A stretch of 9,579 bases of DNA from Candidatus Margulisiibacteriota bacterium. Its GTDB lineage: Bacteria > Margulisbacteria > WOR-1 > JAKLHX01. Positions within the stretch are counted from its first letter, which is position 1, and the number at the start of each line of letters is the position of its first letter. The notes beneath the pieces were generated by a model. It made no database searches. It was not told the DNA's origin and saw only the letters and a program-made list of their open reading frames with translations. Both the position numbers and the translations under genes were made by a program. Shown here piece by piece: positions 6,668 to 9,579 of this stretch. The stretch covers positions 1 through 9,579 of the forward strand of contig JAKLHX010000031.1 of NCBI GenBank assembly GCA_022709925.1. Direction: 5' to 3'.

Positions 6668-6981
6668 CTTTTCACCGATCCGCTTATATATTTGAGAACT
6701 TCCCATGTGAACAGACAGCAGAAAGGAATGACGACAAAGAACAAGACCTCTTCAACAGGCAGGTTTGTTATCCTGACCGGCCATACACCCGAAGGATCAA
6801 ATGACCAATGTCCTCGCCATGTCGCGAAGACATCCCATGCGCCGAATATAAGAATGATCAATAAGATCGAAAGGGATAGGGCTTTCTTATTACTGCCGCC
6901 GTAAAACTTTAGGGGGGGATAAAAACTCAATAAAAGCGGGAATATCCCAGAGATCAAAAGCACGGTCATGTAGTTTGACAT
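6664..6981 (-). CDS. crtYc: Lycopene cyclase subunit, first half
   Basis: A 105-residue membrane protein with three predicted helices (about 6-22, 36-54, 78-98). It carries the family's conserved WD (49-50), HWSF (58-61) and LPVEEVLFFVVIP (74-86), in which the PVEE acid pair belongs to the conserved cyclase motif. It pairs with the next gene as the two-subunit, beta-cyclising CrtYc/CrtYd enzyme first known from actinobacteria. The first ATG (6981) has no Shine-Dalgarno. TATAAT lies only 6 nt upstream, so this head gene is probably translated from a leaderless message. Met5 is a possible alternative start. The gene is transcribed away from crtB and crtI across a 65-bp gap, tying it to the same pathway. 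Confidence 0.9.
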   Translation of the reverse strand: MSNYMTVLLISGIFPLLLSFYPPLKFYGGSNKKALSLSILLIILIFGAWDVFATWRGHWSFDPSGVWPVRITNLPVEEVLFFVVIPFCCLFTWEVLKYISGSVKR

Positions 6982-6987
6982 GTGGAT

Positions 6988-7016
6988 ATTATATAGCAGG
7001 CGCTACAGCCTCGCAA
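6988..7016 (-). promoter_or_regulatory. Promoter of the crtYc operon, leaderless type
   Basis: On the complement, TTGCGA (7016-7011), a 17-bp spacer and a perfect TATAAT (6993-6988) lie with the -10 ending 6 nt before the crtYc ATG. Transcription is predicted at or next to the start codon. The -35 hexamer is the same six base pairs used in the opposite direction by the crtB candidate promoter. Confidence 0.6.
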
Positions 7017-7039
7017 TGACAAACACGATGATCTATAAT
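7011..7039 (+). promoter_or_regulatory. Promoter of crtB-crtI, leaderless type
   Basis: A perfect TATAAT (7034-7039) ends 7 nt before the crtB ATG at 7047. The hexamer 17 bp upstream is TCGCAA (7011-7016), a weak -35 (3 of 6) that coincides with the -35 of the divergent crtYc promoter. ATGACA at 7016-7021 is a better -35 match but its 12-bp spacing is too short. The weak -35 leaves room for an activator or an alternative sigma factor. Confidence 0.5.
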
Positions 7040-7046
7040 ACTGTAA

Positions 7047-7913
7047 ATGGACGGGAACAACATAAAAAAAGAACATGCCCGCATCTGCCGCGGCATACAG
7101 AAGAACTTCGGCAAAAGCTATTATTTCGCGACATTGTTCTTCCCTAAAGAAAAGAAGCTGGCGACACAGGTGCTTTACGCTTTTTTCAGGATGCCTGATG
7201 AAATAGTCGACAATCCCTCCTGTAAAGACATGGAAGAGATAAAAGCAAACCTTAACGGATGGAAAACAAAATGGCAAGAAGCTTATAAAAACGGATCCAG
7301 CAACGACCCGATACTTGATCCTTCCGCAAAGATATTCAGGAGATATGATATCCCCTACTCTTTGAGCGAAGCCTTCATAGACGCGATGATAATGGACACG
7401 GAAAGGTCCAGGTATCAAAATTACGACGAGTTGAAAAAATATATGTTCGGTTCCGCCGCCGCGGTCGGGCTTATGATGTCGCACATCATCGGCTTCAGCG
7501 ACAAAAAGGCGCTTAAGTATGCGGAAATGCTCGGCTATGCCATGCAGCTGACGAATTTTTTAAGGGATATACGCGAAGACTATGAGAACAGGGGCCGAAT
7601 ATATCTCCCTCAGGATGAAATGGCAAGGTTCGGCATTTCAGAAAAGGACATAAAGGGACATAATATATCAGATAACTTTAAAAAGCTGATGAGGCTTGAG
7701 ATCGACAGAGCAAAACAGCTCTATAAAGAAGCGGAAAAAGGCATCCCCTATCTCAACAAAGACGGACAGTTCGCTGTCAGGATGGCTTCCGTTCTTTACG
7801 GAGCTATACTGGACAAAATAGAAAAGCAAGACTACGATATATTCTCGAAAAGAGCACATACCAATATAGCCGAAAAAGTATTTCTGTTGATAAAGGAGGT
7901 TATAAGGAAATGA
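7047..7913 (+). CDS. crtB: Phytoene synthase (squalene/phytoene synthase family)
   Basis: A 288-residue trans-isoprenyl diphosphate synthase. The early FGKSYYFATLFFP (21-33) is family-typical. The first Asp-rich Mg site is RMPDEIVDN (48-56; D51, E52, D55). The second is LTNFLRDIREDYENRGRIYLP (168-188; D174, D178), the classic signature of CrtB-type enzymes. The GSAAAVGLMM segment (135-144) also fits. The enzyme condenses two GGPP to prephytoene diphosphate and then 15-cis-phytoene at the membrane face. A squalene or dehydrosqualene synthase is the alternative, but the overlap with crtI and the nearby cyclase genes favour phytoene. Its stop overlaps the crtI ATG as ATGA. No Shine-Dalgarno precedes the start, and TATAAT is 7 nt upstream. 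Confidence 0.92.
   Translation: MDGNNIKKEHARICRGIQKNFGKSYYFATLFFPKEKKLATQVLYAFFRMPDEIVDNPSCKDMEEIKANLNGWKTKWQEAYKNGSSNDPILDPSAKIFRRYDIPYSLSEAFIDAMIMDTERSRYQNYDELKKYMFGSAAAVGLMMSHIIGFSDKKALKYAEMLGYAMQLTNFLRDIREDYENRGRIYLPQDEMARFGISEKDIKGHNISDNFKKLMRLEIDRAKQLYKEAEKGIPYLNKDGQFAVRMASVLYGAILDKIEKQDYDIFSKRAHTNIAEKVFLLIKEVIRK
7893..7899 (+). promoter_or_regulatory. Strong ribosome binding site of crtI inside crtB
   Basis: AAGGAGG ends 10 nt before the crtI ATG at 7910 and lies within the last crtB codons. A second purine stretch (AAGGAA) sits just before the ATG. It shows that Shine-Dalgarno initiation operates in this genome, in contrast with the head genes. Confidence 0.75.
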
Positions 7914-9415
7914 AAGACAAAAAAGTCGCTATCGTAGGAGCGGGTATAGGCGGACTGGCAACAGCATGCCTTCTTAGCAAAAAAGGCTTTGACGTCACCG
8001 TCTTTGAAAAGAACGAACAGCCCGGCGGACGCTGCAGCATCTTTGAAAAGGACGGGTTTTTATTTGACATGGGGCCATCCTGGTATCTTATGCCGGACGT
8101 ATTCGAGCATTTCTTTGACTTGGTCGGAGAAAAGATACAGGACCATCTGGACCTTATCAAGCTGAACCCTTCTTACAGGGTGTTTTTCAAGGACGAAGGC
8201 CCGACGGTCGATCTTTTTGCCGACCTTGAAAAGGACGCGCCCGTTTTTGAGAAGCTTGAGAAAGGCAGCTTCAAAAAAATAAAGGAATACATGAAAAAAT
8301 CCGAAGAACATTATCGTATCGCCATGGACAAGTTCATATACAAGAACTACGACTCCATATTTGATTTTTTCAGCCTTGACCTTATTATCGAGGGGTTAAA
8401 GCTTAACATCCTGTCAAAAATGCAAAGCTATGTGGAGCGCTATGTAAAAGACAGCCGCATACAAAAGCTACTTCAGTATCAGCTCGTCTTCCTGGGGAAC
8501 TCGCCTTATAATGCTCCGGCGATATACAACATAATGAGCCACGTGGATTTTAATATGGGGGTCTTCTATCCGCAGGGAGGGATATATAAGATAACCGAAG
8601 CATTGGTAAATATAAGCAAAAAATATGGCGCAAAATATCGTTTGAACACCCCTGTCTCGAAAATAAATACAGAGGACGGGAAAGTGACGGGGCTCACCAC
8701 AAACAAAGGGGATGAGATCCCTTTCGATATAGTCATCTCCAACGCCGACCTTCATCACACGGAAACAAGCCTGCTTTCAGAAGAGGACCGGTCCTACGAT
8801 CAAAAGTACTGGGATAAAAGAGTTCTTGCCCCTTCCGGCCTCGTATTATATCTTGGTGTCGAAGGCAAGATCGACAACGCGCTCCATCACAACCTGATAT
8901 TCTCAAAAGACTGGAAAAAGAACTTCTCTCAGATATTCGACCGTCCAGTATGGCCGGATGATCCGTCCTTCTATATATGCGTGCCAAGCAAAACAGACCC
9001 GAGCGTGGCGCCGGAAGGCAAAGAGAATATGTTTGTCTTCGTACCGATCGCTTCGGACCTTGACTACAGCGAAGAACAGCTTGGAACATATGCCGACCGT
9101 ATAATATCGACCATACAAAAAGAAATGGGGATCCCCGATCTGAATAAAAGGATACTTGTAAAAAGGATTTTCTGCGTCAAAGATTTCAAGGACAGGTATA
9201 ACAGCTTCCGAGGGAGCGCGCTCGGGCTCGCGCATACGCTTTTCCAAACGGCCATCTTCAGACCTGATAATACCAGCAAAAAGGTCGGAGGACTTTTTTA
9301 CACCGGGGGCAATACAAATCCCGGAATAGGGGTCCCGATGTGCCTCATCAGCGCGGAGCTTGCATACAAAAGGATCATAAAAAACAAGAACGCGGGGCCA
9401 TTGAATAAATTATAA
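7910..9415 (+). CDS. crtI: Phytoene desaturase
   Basis: A 501-residue FAD-dependent oxidoreductase of the CrtI family, of usual length. The N-terminal Rossmann segment is VAIVGAGIGGLATACLL (6-22; GxGxxG at 10-15), followed by the ribose-binding acidic Glu33 and PGGR (38-41). The C-terminal FAD/substrate signature is FYTGGNTNPGIGVPMCLISA (about 463-482), matching the bacterial phytoene dehydrogenase signature region. The enzyme introduces double bonds into phytoene at the membrane surface. CrtI enzymes most often make lycopene in four steps, the substrate expected by the CrtYc/CrtYd pair next door. The number of steps, and a possible role on C30 substrates or as an isomerase-like relative (CrtH, CrtD), cannot be read from sequence. 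It follows crtB by an ATGA overlap. The stop at 9413-9415 abuts the stop of the convergent HAD gene with no gap. Confidence 0.93.
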   Translation: MKDKKVAIVGAGIGGLATACLLSKKGFDVTVFEKNEQPGGRCSIFEKDGFLFDMGPSWYLMPDVFEHFFDLVGEKIQDHLDLIKLNPSYRVFFKDEGPTVDLFADLEKDAPVFEKLEKGSFKKIKEYMKKSEEHYRIAMDKFIYKNYDSIFDFFSLDLIIEGLKLNILSKMQSYVERYVKDSRIQKLLQYQLVFLGNSPYNAPAIYNIMSHVDFNMGVFYPQGGIYKITEALVNISKKYGAKYRLNTPVSKINTEDGKVTGLTTNKGDEIPFDIVISNADLHHTETSLLSEEDRSYDQKYWDKRVLAPSGLVLYLGVEGKIDNALHHNLIFSKDWKKNFSQIFDRPVWPDDPSFYICVPSKTDPSVAPEGKENMFVFVPIASDLDYSEEQLGTYADRIISTIQKEMGIPDLNKRILVKRIFCVKDFKDRYNSFRGSALGLAHTLFQTAIFRPDNTSKKVGGLFYTGGNTNPGIGVPMCLISAELAYKRIIKNKNAGPLNKL

Positions 9416-9579
9416 CTATCCGATGGAGCAAGACGAGTCGATATATCCCGTTATCTCTTCCAATTTATCGACTATTATATCCGCTCCTTTAAGATAATCC
9501 TTAGGTAGCGATGTTGTAACCGCGAAGCAGAACATCCCCGCCGCTTTGGCGGAAGCTATCCCGTTAGGAGCGTTCTCCA
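9416..9579 (-). CDS. HAD-family hydrolase, C-terminal fragment (cut by window edge)
   Basis: The complement is open from the window edge to a TAG at 9418-9416, giving the last 53 codons. It reads ENAPNGIASAKAAGMFCFAV followed by TTSLPKDYLKGADIIVDKLEEI. This is the motif IV region and closing Rossmann strand of beta-phosphoglucomutase-like HAD phosphatases. In the canonical version the start of this block is EDS, with Asp binding Mg. Here it is EN, a variant also found in other members of the subfamily. Substrate cannot be inferred from this part. The nucleophile and cap domain lie outside the window. A Ser/Cys-containing tail (DSSCSIG) ends the protein. Confidence 0.82.
   Translation of the reverse strand, partial: ENAPNGIASAKAAGMFCFAVTTSLPKDYLKGADIIVDKLEEITGYIDSSCSIG

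Overview
This window looks like chromosomal DNA from an uncultivated diderm (outer-membrane-bearing) bacterium. A TolC-type outer-membrane channel, a lipoprotein membrane-fusion adaptor and a MacB-type ABC transporter imply two membranes. Coding is dense, GC content is moderate, and ATA (Ile) and AGG (Arg) codons are strikingly frequent. I associate that codon habit with Omnitrophota-like or other PVC-neighbourhood genomes, but no marker gene is present and the phylum call is a low-confidence inference.

Layout. (1) 1-311, minus strand: the 5' part of a small multidrug export family membrane protein, cut by the window edge. (2) 312-454: a divergent intergenic region with a promoter-like element facing each way. 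(3) 455-4600, plus strand: a tripartite efflux operon, tolC-like channel, macA-like adaptor, then macB-like ATPase/permease, with 4-nt overlap or 1-nt spacing. (4) 4629-5225, plus strand: a nitroreductase-family flavoprotein. (5) 5230-5316, minus strand: tRNA-Ser(GGA). (6) 5369-6981, minus strand: a four-gene unit, crtYc, crtYd (heterodimeric lycopene cyclase), a secreted DUF192 protein and a DUF1697 protein. (7) 7047-9415, plus strand: crtB (phytoene synthase) and crtI (phytoene desaturase). (8) 9416-9579, minus strand: the C-terminal end of a HAD-family hydrolase.

How the genes work together. CrtB joins two GGPP into phytoene, CrtI desaturates it (probably to lycopene), and the CrtYc/CrtYd pair would cyclise the ends, so the local pathway most simply gives beta-carotene or another cyclic carotenoid. 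GGPP synthase and any later modifying enzymes are not in the window. The cyclase and the synthase/desaturase are transcribed away from each other from a 65-bp gap. It holds two promoter-like elements with exactly 17-bp spacers that appear to share one -35 hexamer. The TolC/MacA/MacB-like genes would form a trans-envelope exporter, but the adaptor has a very short hairpin region.

The most interesting pattern is transcriptional. Four predicted transcription-unit heads (tolC, nitroreductase, crtB, crtYc) carry a -10-like hexamer ending only 6-7 nt before the start codon and lack a usable Shine-Dalgarno. This predicts leaderless mRNAs. Several downstream genes (macA, crtI, DUF1697) have strong Shine-Dalgarno sequences. 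I found no insertion sequence, CRISPR array, phage gene or clear rho-independent terminator.
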